From Phycisphaerae bacterium (GTDB lineage Bacteria > Planctomycetota > Phycisphaerae > Phycisphaerales > UBA1924), in contig VGXM01000019.1 in the NCBI GenBank assembly GCA_016873295.1, positions 1 to 54,388 of the forward strand: a stretch of 54,388 nt of DNA. Reading direction: 5' to 3'. The notes under the pieces were generated by a model. That model was not told the DNA's origin. It saw only the letters and a list, made by a program, of their open reading frames with translations, and searched no databases. A program made the position numbers and the translations under genes. Below are positions 38,408 to 47,298 of the stretch, one piece after another; positions within the stretch are counted from its first letter, which is position 1; the number at the start of each line of letters is the position of its first letter.

Positions 38408-39802
38408 CTAATACCGCGGTCCCTTGAGGCGCGGGCCTTCGCGGTCGCCCTGGCCGAGGAACCCGGCGTAGTTGCGCATGAGCAGCCCGGCCTCGACGCG
38501 CTGGAGCAGGTCCAGGAGCACCGACACCACGATGAGCACGCCCGTGCCGCCCAGGAAGTGGGTGACGTGGTAGGGCACGTTGAGCGCGTTCTGCACGATC
38601 ATGGGCATGACGGCGACGACGGCGAGGAACGAGCCGCCCACGTAGGTGATGCGGGTGATGACCGTTTCCAGGTACTCGGCGGTGCGCGGGCCGGGGCGGA
38701 GGCCGGGGATGAAGGACCCGTGGTCGCGGAGCTGCTTGGCCATGTCCTGCGGGCTGAACTGCACCGTGACCCAGAAGTAGGCGAAGAAGTAGGTCATGAG
38801 GATGAAGGCGATGCAGTAGAGGAAGGCCCCGGGGCTGAAGCCGCGCTCCAGCCACTCCATCACGCGCCCGAAGAGCCCGATGGCCTGGCCCGGGGAGGCG
38901 ACCGCGGACTTGAGCCCGCTGAAGACCACGGTCGGGAAGATGAGCAGCGACGACGCGAAGATGATGGGCATGACGCCCGAGTGGTTGACGCGGAGGGGCA
39001 GGTAGGACCGCTGCCCGCCGAAGACGCGGCGCCCGCGGGTGTGCTTGGCCTGCTGGACGGGGATTCGGCGCTGGGCCACGGTCATGAGGACGGTGGCGCC
39101 GACGACCAGCACGAACCCGGCCACCAGGGACAGGAGCCCGATCCAGCCCATCTTGTCGTGCTCGCCGGGCTGGAAGTTGGCGACGATCCACTGGGTGGCG
39201 CGGGGCATGTCGGCGATGATGCCGGCGGTGATGATCATGGAGACGCCGTTGCCGATGCCGTAGCGGTCGATCTGCTCGCCCAGCCACATCAGGAAGACGG
39301 TGCCGCCCGTGAGAGCCACCATGGCCATGACCCACCACAGGGCCGTGCCCGACCACTGCGGGTACACCATGCCCATCTGGGTGATGTAGGTCAGCCAGCC
39401 GAAGGACTGGATGATGCAGAGGCCGACGGTGGCGTATCGGGTCCAGATCTGGATCTTGATGCGGCCGGTGGGGCCCTCTTCCTGGATCTTCTTGAGCTCG
39501 GGGCTGACGGAGGCGACGAGCTGGAAGATGATGCTGGCGGTGATGTAGGGCATGATGCCCAGGCCGAAGACCGTGGACTGTCCGAAGGCCCCGCCCGAGA
39601 ACATCGAGACGAAGTTGGCGATCTTGGCGAAGGCGGTGCCCTGCTCGGTGGCGAGGGCGAACTGCCGCTTGAGCTCCTCCTGGTTGACGCCCGGGAGGGG
39701 GAGCCAGATGCCGATGCGGTAGACCGCGAGCATCCCCAGCGTGAACAGGATCTTGTTGCGCAGGTCGGCGATGCGGAAGATGTTCGCCAGCGTCGTGAAC
39801 AT
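38408..39802 (-). CDS. secY: Protein translocase subunit SecY
   Basis: This 464-residue membrane protein with about ten membrane helices forms the protein-conducting channel of the Sec translocon. The start MFTTLANIFRIADLRNKILF, GIWLPLPGVN, the plug and pore region FGQSTVFGLGIMPYITASII, and the cytoplasmic loop QRRIPVQQAKHTRGRRVFGG are conserved. The late FGGTGVLIVVSVLLD-like stretch is FLGGTGVLIVVSVLLDLLQR. It is the last gene of the ribosomal cluster here; the adk, map, infA and rpsM genes that often follow are absent. Confidence 0.97.
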   Translation of the reverse strand: MFTTLANIFRIADLRNKILFTLGMLAVYRIGIWLPLPGVNQEELKRQFALATEQGTAFAKIANFVSMFSGGAFGQSTVFGLGIMPYITASIIFQLVASVSPELKKIQEEGPTGRIKIQIWTRYATVGLCIIQSFGWLTYITQMGMVYPQWSGTALWWVMAMVALTGGTVFLMWLGEQIDRYGIGNGVSMIITAGIIADMPRATQWIVANFQPGEHDKMGWIGLLSLVAGFVLVVGATVLMTVAQRRIPVQQAKHTRGRRVFGGQRSYLPLRVNHSGVMPIIFASSLLIFPTVVFSGLKSAVASPGQAIGLFGRVMEWLERGFSPGAFLYCIAFILMTYFFAYFWVTVQFSPQDMAKQLRDHGSFIPGLRPGPRTAEYLETVITRITYVGGSFLAVVAVMPMIVQNALNVPYHVTHFLGGTGVLIVVSVLLDLLQRVEAGLLMRNYAGFLGQGDREGPRLKGPRY

Positions 39803-39919
39803 GGAGGGGCGGTTCCTGGCCTGGGCGTCGGAGGCTCCGGGCGAGCGGGTGGGACCTGGGACCGACGCCCCGGCGGCCCCGCGGGGCGGGCCGCCGCGAC
39901 GGGGGCCATCCCCCGGCGA

Positions 39920-40591
39920 TCAGGCCTGATCGCCCTTGGCGGGCTTCTCCGGCTTGGGCGCCTTGGCGGGCTTGGCGGTCTTGACGGGCTTGCCCTCTTC
40001 GGGGGCCTTGGCCTCGGCGGCGGGTGCCGCGGGGGCCTTGCGCCGGCCGCGCTTGAGCCTCTTGGTGAGGTTCTTGGGGGACTTGTCGTCGGCGTTTCGG
40101 TCGATGCCGCGGACGCGGTCGCGGCGGGTTCCCGACTCGGTGACCTTGCCGCCGGCCTGCTCGATGAGCTTGCGGGCGCTGGCCGAGACGCGCTGGGCGG
40201 TGACCTCGAGCCTGACCCTGAGCCCGTCCTCGCCGACGGCACCGAGGATCTTGAGGTCGCGGCTGGTGTCGCGGACCAGGCCCGCCCTGATGAGGGCGGG
40301 GGCGTCGACCACGCCGCCCTTGGCGAAGTCGGGGTGGGCCACGATGTCGCGGAGGTTGACGATCCAGAAGTGGACGCGGAAGGGGGCGTTGGTGAAGCCG
40401 AACTTGGCGAGGCGCCGGAAGTAGGGCATCTGCCCGCCCTCGTGCCCGCGCTTGGCGGCGTAGCCGGAGCGGCTCTTGGCGCCCTTGCTGCCGCGGCCGG
40501 ACTGCTTGCCGTGCCCGGAGCCCTCGCCTCGGCCGACGCGCTTGCGGCGCTTGTGGGCGCCGGCGAGCCTGGTGATGTCGTGGATCATCAT
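39920..40591 (-). CDS. rplO: 50S ribosomal protein uL15
   Basis: 223 residues. The N-terminal LAGAHKRRKRVGRGEGSGHG, then KQSGRGSKGAKSRSG, and GGQMPYFRRLAKFGFTN are classic uL15, and the second half has the ALIRAGLVRD and KILGAV segments. The ATG at 40591 (MMIHDITRL) is preferred over an upstream TTG because GGAG is about 10 nt before it. After residue 150 there is a long lysine-, alanine- and proline-rich tail (KPAKAPKPEKPAKGDQA at the end) not found in most bacteria. The preceding gene is rpsE, with no rpmD between them. Confidence 0.95.
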   Translation of the reverse strand: MMIHDITRLAGAHKRRKRVGRGEGSGHGKQSGRGSKGAKSRSGYAAKRGHEGGQMPYFRRLAKFGFTNAPFRVHFWIVNLRDIVAHPDFAKGGVVDAPALIRAGLVRDTSRDLKILGAVGEDGLRVRLEVTAQRVSASARKLIEQAGGKVTESGTRRDRVRGIDRNADDKSPKNLTKRLKRGRRKAPAAPAAEAKAPEEGKPVKTAKPAKAPKPEKPAKGDQA

Positions 40592-40633
40592 GTCAGAGAA
40601 CTCCAACCTTGGCGCGGGCGCGGGCCCGCGGAC

Positions 40634-41338
40634 TCAACCCTGTGGGGCGGCGCCGGCGGGGCCGCCGCTCGGCGCTTCGGGCTGCTGCTGCTGGGACGGG
40701 GGGCCGCCGCGGTCGCGCCGGCGTCCGCCGCCGCCGCGTCCGCCGCGGCGTTCCTGCCCGATGGTGTTGACCGGGCCGCGCATCTTTTCGCGCCCGCTGC
40801 TCACGGGCATGAAGGCCTTGCCCTTCTCGATCTTGACCTCGATCTCGCTGGGCCCCAGCTCGGTGCCGCGCGTGGCGGCGATGTCCTGGCGGGTGCGGAG
40901 CTGGGAGAGCCCGTCGAAGACGGCCTTGATGACGTTGATCTGGTTGGTCGAGCCGTAGCACTTGGTGAGGCAATCGGTGACGCCGGCCATCTCCAGGACG
41001 GCGCGGACGGACTTGCCGGCGACGACGCCCGTGCCCGGCGAGGCGGGGATCAGCCGCACGCTCGACGAGCTGAAGCGCCCCTCGACCTGGTGGGTGAGGG
41101 TGGTGCCGGCCATGGGCACGGGGCGCATGGTGCGGCGGGCGTACTTCTGGGCCTTCTCCACGGCGTTGGGGACCTCGGTGCTCTTCCCGTAGCCGTAGCC
41201 CACCTTGCCGCGACGGTCCCCCACCACCACCAGGGCGTTGAACTGGAAGCGCTTGCCGCCCTTCGTGGTGGCGCTGGTCCGGCTGACGGCGACCGTCGTG
41301 GATTCAATCGAACCTGATTCGTCGAGCATTTCCGGCAT
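40634..41338 (-). CDS. rpsE: 30S ribosomal protein uS5
   Basis: 234 residues. The double-stranded RNA-binding domain FNALVVVGDRRGKVGYGYGK and the second domain RLIPASPGTGVVAGKSVRAV, then CYGSTNQINVIKAVFDGL, are typical of uS5, which helps keep decoding accurate. The C-terminal 45 residues form an arginine- and glycine-rich, then glutamine- and proline-rich tail (ERRGGRGGGGRRRDRGG) beyond the usual end. It sits between rplR and rplO. Confidence 0.96.
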   Translation of the reverse strand: MPEMLDESGSIESTTVAVSRTSATTKGGKRFQFNALVVVGDRRGKVGYGYGKSTEVPNAVEKAQKYARRTMRPVPMAGTTLTHQVEGRFSSSSVRLIPASPGTGVVAGKSVRAVLEMAGVTDCLTKCYGSTNQINVIKAVFDGLSQLRTRQDIAATRGTELGPSEIEVKIEKGKAFMPVSSGREKMRGPVNTIGQERRGGRGGGGRRRDRGGPPSQQQQPEAPSGGPAGAAPQG

Positions 41339-41389
41339 GACCGGTTCTTCCTTTCCGGGTCGGGACGGCGGGCCCGCGACGCGATGCGA

Positions 41390-41755
41390 TCAGAACTTCA
41401 ATCCCCCCTTGCGGGCCGCGTCCGCCAGGGCCTTGACGCGACCGTGGAACCGGAACCCGCCCCGGTCGAAGACCACCGCGGTCACGCCCTTGGACGCGGC
41501 CCGCTCGGCGATCTTGGCGCCGACGGCGGCGGCGGCCAGGGCGTTGCCGGTCTTGCCGGCGGCCAGGCCCTTCTCCGCGGTGGAGGCGGCGGCGAGGGTC
41601 TTGCCGTTGAGGTCGTCGACCACCTGGGCGTACATGTGGTTGAGCGACTTGTAGATGGAGAGGCGCGGGCGCTGGGTGGTGCCCATGACGCCGGCCCCGC
41701 GGATGCGCTTGCGACGCCGCGTGCGTCGGACGGTCTTGTGGATCTGCTTGTCCAT
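41390..41755 (-). CDS. rplR: 50S ribosomal protein uL18
   Basis: 121 residues, starting [52 protein letters not shown] and the C-terminal [20 protein letters not shown] with ARKGGLKF are the uL18 pattern that binds 5S rRNA. The ATG at 41755 is the only start that gives the usual length. Open codons upstream belong to the rplF shadow. Confidence 0.95.
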   Translation of the reverse strand: MDKQIHKTVRRTRRRKRIRGAGVMGTTQRPRLSIYKSLNHMYAQVVDDLNGKTLAAASTAEKGLAAGKTGNALAAAAVGAKIAERAASKGVTAVVFDRGGFRFHGRVKALADAARKGGLKF

Positions 41756-41775
41756 GGCTGCTGTCCTTCCGATCC

Positions 41776-42351
41776 TCAGGCGCCGGCCGCCCCGAACTGC
41801 TTGCCCTGCTTGCGCTTCACGATCTCGCCCTGGTAGCGGATGCCCTTGCCCTGGTAGGGCTCGGGCTTGCGATTGGCGCGGATGGCGGAGGCGAACATCC
41901 CCACCGCCCCCTTGTCCGCCCCGTTCACGCGGAGCACCTGCGAGTCGCCCGAGCCCTTCTCGACCACGACGTTGACGCCCCGCGGCACCTGCATCACGAT
42001 GGGGTTGGCGAACCCGATCTGGAGCTTGAGGTTGGCGCCGGCGAGGGTGGCCTGCCAGCCCACGCCCACGATCTCCAGCGTCTTCTCGTAGCCCTTGGTG
42101 ACGCCCACGATCATGTTGGCCAGGTGGGCCCGGGTTGAGCCCCAGTGGGCCTTGATCGACGAGTCCTTGGCGACGTCGCCCACGGGCTCGACGGTGATCT
42201 GCTTGGCCTTCTCGTCCCACTTGACCTTGGCGGCCGCGGGGACCGAGAGGGTGAGCGTGCCCTTGGGCCCCTCGATGCGGACGGAGCGCGGGTCGACGGC
42301 GACCTTGACGCCGGCGGGCACGGGGACGGGCTTCTTTCCGATGCGTGACAT
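41776..42351 (-). CDS. rplF: 50S ribosomal protein uL6
   Basis: 191 residues, starting [17 protein letters not shown]. Both uL6 repeats are seen, with [13 protein letters not shown] and [20 protein letters not shown], then [20 protein letters not shown] near the end, the conserved region that contacts 23S rRNA near the sarcin-ricin loop. Its order between rpsH and rplR is standard. The length is a little above the usual 175-180 residues because of a short C-terminal tail. Confidence 0.96.
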   Translation of the reverse strand: MSRIGKKPVPVPAGVKVAVDPRSVRIEGPKGTLTLSVPAAAKVKWDEKAKQITVEPVGDVAKDSSIKAHWGSTRAHLANMIVGVTKGYEKTLEIVGVGWQATLAGANLKLQIGFANPIVMQVPRGVNVVVEKGSGDSQVLRVNGADKGAVGMFASAIRANRKPEPYQGKGIRYQGEIVKRKQGKQFGAAGA

Positions 42352-42404
42352 TCTTCGGTGCTCCTGGCGTCTGCGCTCCGGCGTGGCCGGGCTTCCGCCC
42401 GTCG

Positions 42405-42803
42405 TTACTCGATGGTGCAGAGGAGTTCGCCGCCGACGTTCTCGGTGCGGGCCTTGCGGTCGCTCATGACGCCGCGGCTGGTGGAGACGATGGCGATGCC
42501 CATGCCCTGGAGGGGCTTGGGGAGGTGCTGGGCGCCGCGGTAGACGCGCTGCCCGGGCTTGCTCTGGCGGACGAGCTTGTGCAGGATCGGCTCGCCCTTG
42601 GGCCCGTAGCGCAGCTTGACCTTGATCTGCCCCTGGCGGCCGTCCTCGACGACCTCGAACTCGTCGATGTAGCCCTCGTCCCGGAGGACGGCGGCGATGC
42701 CGCGGCAGACCTTGCTGTTGAGGCAGGTCGTTTGGCGAGCGCGGTTGCGCACCGCGTTGCGGATACGGGTCAGCATGTCCGCGATTGGGTCACCGATGGC
42801 CAT
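42405..42803 (-). CDS. rpsH: 30S ribosomal protein uS8
   Basis: 132 residues, starting [20 protein letters not shown]. The segments [20 protein letters not shown] and the final [20 protein letters not shown], then [10 protein letters not shown], are typical. uS8 is a primary 16S rRNA binder and in other bacteria represses the spc operon. Spacing to rpsN and rplF is about 50-60 bp. Confidence 0.97.
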   Translation of the reverse strand: MAIGDPIADMLTRIRNAVRNRARQTTCLNSKVCRGIAAVLRDEGYIDEFEVVEDGRQGQIKVKLRYGPKGEPILHKLVRQSKPGQRVYRGAQHLPKPLQGMGIAIVSTSRGVMSDRKARTENVGGELLCTIE

Positions 42804-42863
42804 CTTCGTCCCCGTGTGCTGCCTGAGAAAGGGTCTTCATTCCGGTCCGTCGAGTCGTGTGCA

Positions 42864-43049
42864 TCACCAGCTGGCCTTGCGCATGCCCGGGATCTTGCCC
42901 TCCAGGGCGAGCTTGCGGAGCATGATGCGGCTGATGCGGAACTTGCGGTACACGCCGCGCGGACGCCCCGTGAGCTCGCACCGCCGGATCGTCCGCGTGC
43001 TGAACTTGGGTCGCCGCCGGCACTTGGCCATCTGGGCTTTGGTCGCCAT
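42864..43049 (-). CDS. rpsN: 30S ribosomal protein uS14, short form lacking zinc ligands
   Basis: 61 residues: [20 protein letters not shown], then [41 protein letters not shown] in sense. It has the length and C terminus of the short, normally zinc-binding uS14. However, the CxxC...CxxC ligands are not intact: only one cysteine remains in RCELTGRP, and the second pair is replaced in [10 protein letters not shown]. It should therefore fold without zinc. Position between rplE and rpsH is standard. Confidence 0.95.
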   Translation of the reverse strand: MATKAQMAKCRRRPKFSTRTIRRCELTGRPRGVYRKFRISRIMLRKLALEGKIPGMRKASW

Positions 43050-43108
43050 CGACTCGCTCCATTCGTCGGCGCCGGGGGCACTCGCCCCGGTCGCCGGGTT
43101 GCTCGCGG

Positions 43109-43816
43109 TTACGCCCTGCCCTTGCCGTCGGCGTCCTCGACCTTGCGGAAGGGGAAGCCGAGGGCCTCGAGGGCCGCCCTGCTCTTGACCGGATCGCTCC
43201 GGCGGAAGCAGATGTTGATGTTCATGCCGTGGGTGAACTGGGCCTCGGCCATGTTGATCTCGGGGAAGACGCCCTGCTCGGTGATGCCCAGGGAGTAGTT
43301 GCCCTGCTTGTCGAACGCCGCGCCCGAGAGCCCGCGGAAGTCCTTGATGCGGGGGGAGGCCAGGTGGATGAAGCGGTCGAGGAAGTGCCACATGCGGTCG
43401 CGCCGCAGCGTGACCATGGCCGAGTTCTCGTACCCGGCCCGGAGCTTGAAGTTGGCGACGCTCTTGCGGGCCTTGATGACGACGGGCTTCTGCCCTGAGA
43501 TCTTGGTCAGCGTCTCGACGACGGTCTGGCGGATGTGGGGCGGGATCTTGGTGCCCTCCAGGTGCCGCCCCATGTTGACGTTGAGCACGACCTTGTCGAG
43601 GACGGGCTGGGCCATGGGGTTCCTGACGCCGAACTGCTCGCCGAGCTTGGCCCGGACCCGGCCGTCGTACATCACCTTGAGGCGCGGGGGCACGCGCGGG
43701 CCCGCGGGCTCGGGCGCCGCCTCGGGCTTCTTGCCCTTGGGGGCCTTGCCCTCGCCCTTGGGGGCCTTGTCGGGCTTGGCGTGCTGCTCAGGCTTCTTCT
43801 TCTCTTCGCTGGCCAT
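43109..43816 (-). CDS. rplE: 50S ribosomal protein uL5 with charged N-terminal extension
   Basis: 235 residues. The uL5 domain starts near residue 46 with [20 protein letters not shown] and continues with [54 protein letters not shown] and [12 protein letters not shown]. The first 45 residues are a lysine-, proline- and alanine-rich extension ([19 protein letters not shown]) absent from typical 180-residue members. uL5 binds 5S rRNA and the tRNA in the P site. Confidence 0.96.
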   Translation of the reverse strand: MASEEKKKPEQHAKPDKAPKGEGKAPKGKKPEAAPEPAGPRVPPRLKVMYDGRVRAKLGEQFGVRNPMAQPVLDKVVLNVNMGRHLEGTKIPPHIRQTVVETLTKISGQKPVVIKARKSVANFKLRAGYENSAMVTLRRDRMWHFLDRFIHLASPRIKDFRGLSGAAFDKQGNYSLGITEQGVFPEINMAEAQFTHGMNINICFRRSDPVKSRAALEALGFPFRKVEDADGKGRA

Positions 43817-43827
43817 GGTTCACCTGG

Positions 43828-44169
43828 TCAGGGCTTCTTGGACCGCGGGCCGTGGACGGTGCCGAGCACCTGCCCGCCTCCCGCGGCGACGCGGACCTTG
43901 GAGCCGTCGGGCTTGGTCTGGAAACGGACGCGGGTCGGCTTGCCGTCGACGACGGGGGCGACCTTGGACATGCGGATGGGGGCCTCGCGGGTGACGACGC
44001 CGCCCTGGGGCGCGTTGCGCGTGGGCTTGAGCGCCTTGGTGCGGAGGTTGACCCCCTTGACGATGACGGACTGGGAGTCCGGGTCCACGTGGAGGACGGT
44101 GCCGACCTTCCCCTTGTGGTCGCCGGAGCGGACGATCACCTCGTCGCCTTTGCGGACGTGCGCGGGCAT
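43828..44169 (-). CDS. rplX: 50S ribosomal protein uL24
   Basis: 113 residues with the KOW motif KGDEVIVRSGDHKGKVGTVL, then VIVKGVNLRTKALKPTRNAP and GGVVTREAPIRMSKVAPV. It is one of the first proteins to join the growing large subunit. Its start lies one base after the rplN stop, so the two are tightly coupled. The last 20 residues are a basic extension. Confidence 0.96.
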   Translation of the reverse strand: MPAHVRKGDEVIVRSGDHKGKVGTVLHVDPDSQSVIVKGVNLRTKALKPTRNAPQGGVVTREAPIRMSKVAPVVDGKPTRVRFQTKPDGSKVRVAAGGGQVLGTVHGPRSKKP

Positions 44170-44170
44170 G

Positions 44171-44557
44171 TCAGACCACCTCCGTCGCGAGGGACACGAT
44201 CTTCATGTAGTTCTTGTCGCGCAGCTCGCGGGCCACCGGCCCGAAGATGCGCGTCCCCTTGGGGTTGCCGTCGTCCTGGATCAGGACGACCGCGTTGGAA
44301 TCGAACTTGACGTACGACCCGTCGGCGCGGCGGGTGGCCTTGGTCGTGCGCACGACCACGGCCTTGCTCTTGTCGCCCGCCTTGACGTCCGAGCCCGGGA
44401 GGGCCTTCTTGATCGAGACGAAGACGCGGTCGCCCACGCCCGCCATGCGCCGCGTGAACGCCCCGCTCCGGGTCGTCTGCCCGTACACGCGGATGATGTA
44501 CGCGATCTTGGCGCCGGAGTTGTCCGCGACCTCGCACCTGGTTTCCTGCTGAAGCAT
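44171..44557 (-). CDS. rplN: 50S ribosomal protein uL14
   Basis: 128 residues. [20 protein letters not shown] is the usual start. [36 protein letters not shown] and [20 protein letters not shown], then [19 protein letters not shown], match along the full length. uL14 forms part of the subunit interface near bL19 and uL3. Spacing to rpsQ is 43 bp. Confidence 0.97.
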   Translation of the reverse strand: MLQQETRCEVADNSGAKIAYIIRVYGQTTRSGAFTRRMAGVGDRVFVSIKKALPGSDVKAGDKSKAVVVRTTKATRRADGSYVKFDSNAVVLIQDDGNPKGTRIFGPVARELRDKNYMKIVSLATEVV

Positions 44558-44600
44558 GCTCGCCTGCCTTTCGGGCCCGCGGTCGGCCTGACCGGGTCCG

Positions 44601-44942
44601 TCACACGTTCTCGACCGCCGTCTGCAGCGCCTCGACCCGGGTCCTGGAGCGCTGCTCCACGATCCGCACCAGGGCCCACGACTTGCTCCTGCTCACCGGG
44701 CGGCAGGGCCTCACCTCCACCAGGTCGCCCTTGCGGCTCTCGTTGGCCGGGTCGTGCACCTGCAGCACCGTGCGGTTCTTCAGGAACTTGCCGTACTTGG
44801 GGTGCTGCGTCAGGAACTCGAGCACCACCGTGCGGCTCTTGTCGCGCGAGTCGGAGGTCACCACGCCCGTCTTGGTCGCGGCGGGGCGGGCCTTGGCGGG
44901 CTTGCCCGCGGGTGCTGGGCTGGTCTTGCTCTTGGTGGGCAT
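44601..44942 (-). CDS. rpsQ: 30S ribosomal protein uS17 with N- and C-terminal extensions
   Basis: 113 residues. The OB-fold core runs [20 protein letters not shown], then [20 protein letters not shown] and [20 protein letters not shown]. About 24 lysine- and alanine-rich residues precede it ([20 protein letters not shown]), and a short tail follows the usual end (RIVEQ). uS17 binds 16S rRNA early in 30S assembly. Confidence 0.95.
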   Translation of the reverse strand: MPTKSKTSPAPAGKPAKARPAATKTGVVTSDSRDKSRTVVLEFLTQHPKYGKFLKNRTVLQVHDPANESRKGDLVEVRPCRPVSRSKSWALVRIVEQRSRTRVEALQTAVENV

Positions 44943-44984
44943 CGGTCACCTGTCCATGCTCGGGGCGCCGGGGCGCCCCGCGGT

Positions 44985-45188
44985 TTACTTCCTGGCCGCG
45001 GCGTGCCGGCGCGCGTTCATCTCGGTGAGCAGCCGGGCCACGTCCCTGCGGACCTTGCCCAGCTGCGACGTGTCCTCGACCTTCTCCGTGACCGTCTGGG
45101 CGCGGAGCTGGTACAGCCTGCCGCGCAGGATCCCCAGCTGGCCCTTGAGTTCCTCGTCGCTCATCTTCTTGACCTGGGTGGCTTCCAT
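44985..45188 (-). CDS. rpmC: 50S ribosomal protein uL29
   Basis: 67 residues: MEATQVKKMSDEELKGQLGI, then RGRLYQLRAQTVTEKVEDTS and KVRRDVARLLTEMNARR. This is the two-helix hairpin of uL29, which sits beside the polypeptide exit. The central QLGKVRRDVARLLTE segment is well conserved. Confidence 0.94.
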   Translation of the reverse strand: MEATQVKKMSDEELKGQLGILRGRLYQLRAQTVTEKVEDTSQLGKVRRDVARLLTEMNARRHAAARK

Positions 45189-45198
45189 GGGCTCTCCT

Positions 45199-45618
45199 TC
45201 ACACGCGGACGCGCCGCCCGACCAGGCGGGTCTTGACGGGCATCTTCATGGCGACGCGCATGAACGCGGCCTGGGCGGTGGCCAGGGGCACGCCCGCGAT
45301 CTCGAAGAGCATCGTGCCGGGCTTCACGCGGGCCGCCCAGTACTCGACCTCGGCCTTGCCCGTCCCCATCCGCGTCTCCAGCGGCTTCTTGCTGATGGGC
45401 TTGTCGGGGAAGACGCGGATGAAGAGCTTGCCCTCGCGCTTGAGGAAGTGCTGGGCGGCGACGCGCCCGGCCTCGAGCTGCGTGCCCTTGACCCAGGCGC
45501 CCTCGAGCGCCTGCAGCCCGTAGTCCCCGAAGGCGACGTAGTTGCCCTTGGTCGCCTTGCGCGGGCGGACGCGGCGCTGCTCCTTCCGATACTTGACTCG
45601 CTTGGGCATCAACGCCAT
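45199..45618 (-). CDS. rplP: 50S ribosomal protein uL16
   Basis: 139 residues: MALMPKRVKYRKEQRRVRPR, then GNYVAFGDYGLQALEGAWVK, GTQLEAGRVAAQHFLKREGK, LFIRVFPDKPISKKPLETRM, GTGKAEVEYWAARVKPGTML. This matches uL16, an A-site component of the large subunit, from end to end. Its stop is 10 bp before rpmC. Confidence 0.97.
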   Translation of the reverse strand: MALMPKRVKYRKEQRRVRPRKATKGNYVAFGDYGLQALEGAWVKGTQLEAGRVAAQHFLKREGKLFIRVFPDKPISKKPLETRMGTGKAEVEYWAARVKPGTMLFEIAGVPLATAQAAFMRVAMKMPVKTRLVGRRVRV

Positions 45619-45644
45619 GCGATCATCTCCTTAGCGCGTCACGC

Positions 45645-46346
45645 TCAACGCCGACCACGGGCCCGGGCCCGACCGCCCGCCGCGTCGGACTCCTCCTCCG
45701 TGCGCTCGGTCGTGTACATGCCCTTGTAGATCCACACCTTCACCCCGATCACGCCGTAGCTGCACTTGGCCTCGGCCGTGCCGTACTCCACGTCGGCCTG
45801 CAGCGTCGAGAGCGGGAGCGAGCCCAGGCGGACGTACATCCGCCGCGACAGCTCCGCCCCGCCCAGCCGACCCGAGACCTGGATCTTCACGCCCTTGGCC
45901 CCGGCGGTCATCACCGACTCGCACCGCTGCTTGAGAGCACGCCGGAACGAGGCCCGCTTCTGGAGCTGCTCGGCGATGTTCTCGGCGCACAGCTTGGCGT
46001 CCAGGTCCGGCGCCTTGACCTCCATGATCGAGATCGACACCTTGCGCCCCGTCATGTACTGGAGCTCCTCCGTGAGGCGCTCCACCTCGGCCCCCTTGGG
46101 GCCGATCACCAGCCCGGGGCGGGCCGTCTTGACCACGACCTTCAGCTCCTCGCGGGTGCGCTCGATGTGGATGTCGCTCACCGCCGCCGACGGGGGGCGG
46201 CGGTTGAGGCGCTTGTCCACGAACCCGCGGATCTTCTCGTCCTCGACGAGCAGCTCGCCGTAGAGCGCCTTGGGGGCGTACCAGCGGCTGCGGTGGGCCT
46301 CGGTGATGCCCAGCCGGAACCCGAATGGATGCGTCTTCTGTCCCAT
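45645..46346 (-). CDS. rpsC: 30S ribosomal protein uS3
   Basis: 233 residues: MGQKTHPFGFRLGITEAHRS, the KH domain GLVIGPKGAEVERLTEEL, then KRASFRRALKQRCESVMTAG and GVKIQVSGRLGGAELSRRM, IGVKVWIYKGMY. uS3 forms the mRNA entry channel. The tail is arginine-rich. The start at 46346 lies 2 bp after the rplV stop. Confidence 0.97.
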   Translation of the reverse strand: MGQKTHPFGFRLGITEAHRSRWYAPKALYGELLVEDEKIRGFVDKRLNRRPPSAAVSDIHIERTREELKVVVKTARPGLVIGPKGAEVERLTEELQYMTGRKVSISIMEVKAPDLDAKLCAENIAEQLQKRASFRRALKQRCESVMTAGAKGVKIQVSGRLGGAELSRRMYVRLGSLPLSTLQADVEYGTAEAKCSYGVIGVKVWIYKGMYTTERTEEESDAAGGRARARGRR

Positions 46347-46348
46347 GC

Positions 46349-46915
46349 TCAGCGTCCCCTGCGCTTTCCGCCCGTCTTCTCGGCCACGCCCACGGTGATG
46401 TGCGCCAACCGCTTGAGGATCGGGTGGGCCCGACCGCGGTCCTTGGGCTGGAACCGCTTGATCCGCGGGCCGTCGTCCACGGCGCACTCGCTGACCACCA
46501 GCCGGGTCTCGTCGGCCTCGAACTGGAGAGCGTCGGCGACGGCGGCGTCCAGCGCCTTCTTGACGTTGAGCGCCGCACGCTTGGTGTTGAACGCCAGCAG
46601 CGTCCGGGCCTGGTCCACGCTCTTGCCCCGGACCAGGTCCACCAGCAGGCGGGCCTTGCGGGGGCTGCCGCGGTGGAAGCGGACGCGGCTGACAAAGACC
46701 GCGATGTCCTTGGGGGCGCAGCCGGCGGCCTGGGCCAGCTTGGCGATGTCCGACGACTTGCAGCGCGGATGGTCGCGCCCGTTGAGCCAGTTGCGGACGG
46801 CGGAGAGGGCCGCGTCGCCCTCCAGCCCGGTGCGCTGCACCGCCGCCGCCAGCTGATCGCGCGTGACGCCCTGGGCCTGGGCCAGCGTCTTGAGTTGTTC
46901 GCCTCGGAGTCTCAC
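46349..46915 (-). CDS. rplV: 50S ribosomal protein uL22 fused to an N-terminal helix-turn-helix-like domain
   Basis: 188 residues against the usual 110-120. The uL22 domain begins near residue 75: VSRVRFHRGSPRKARLLVDL, then VRGKSVDQARTLLAFNTKRA, and a C-terminal hairpin region with KRFQPKDRGRAHPILKRLAH. Before it, residues 1-72 look like an XRE/Cro-type bundle: LKTLAQAQGVTRDQLAAAV, SAVRNWLNGRDHP, KSSDIAKLAQAAGC, PKDIA. The start is a GTG at 46915, with GAGGA just upstream and the rpsS stop 37 bp away. No methionine occurs between it and the uL22 core. Without the extension an uncharacteristic 270-bp gap would remain, so the fusion is probably real. Confidence 0.9.
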   Translation of the reverse strand: MRLRGEQLKTLAQAQGVTRDQLAAAVQRTGLEGDAALSAVRNWLNGRDHPRCKSSDIAKLAQAAGCAPKDIAVFVSRVRFHRGSPRKARLLVDLVRGKSVDQARTLLAFNTKRAALNVKKALDAAVADALQFEADETRLVVSECAVDDGPRIKRFQPKDRGRAHPILKRLAHITVGVAEKTGGKRRGR

Positions 46916-46952
46916 GGGTCGGTCCTCGCTCGCCGCGCGATCGCGGCGTGTA

Positions 46953-47270
46953 TCACTTCTTCGGCGCGGGGGCGGCCGGGGCCTTGACGTCGCCGCCCTC
47001 GATCCCTTCCTTCCGATTCGTGTGCCCGCGGAAGGTGCGGGTGTGGCTGAACTCGCCCAGCTTGTGCCCCACCATGTCCTCGGTCACGAAGACGTCGATG
47101 AACACCCGGCCGTTGTGCACCTTGAACGTGTGCCCCACGAACTCGGGCACGATGGTGCAGCGCCGGGCCCAGGTCTTGATGGGCTCCTTGCGGCGGGTCT
47201 CGACGAGCTTCTCCACCTTCCGGTAGAGCCTCTCGTCGACATACGGTCCCTTCTTCAGGCTGCGGCTCAT
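46953..47270 (-). CDS. rpsS: 30S ribosomal protein uS19
   Basis: 105 residues: [20 protein letters not shown], then [57 protein letters not shown]. It sits in the head of the small subunit. A short tail of alanine, proline and lysine follows the normal end. Confidence 0.97.
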   Translation of the reverse strand: MSRSLKKGPYVDERLYRKVEKLVETRRKEPIKTWARRCTIVPEFVGHTFKVHNGRVFIDVFVTEDMVGHKLGEFSHTRTFRGHTNRKEGIEGGDVKAPAAPAPKK

Positions 47271-47298
47271 GGCGCGTTCCTCGTGCCCCTGGGCGGGC

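Noticed and set aside
37490..38427. Open frames through the array that could be read as repeat-containing proteins
   Set aside because: All three plus frames are open, the unit length is not a multiple of three, and the peptides look random, so the openness is a property of the DNA repeat, not of a coding sequence.
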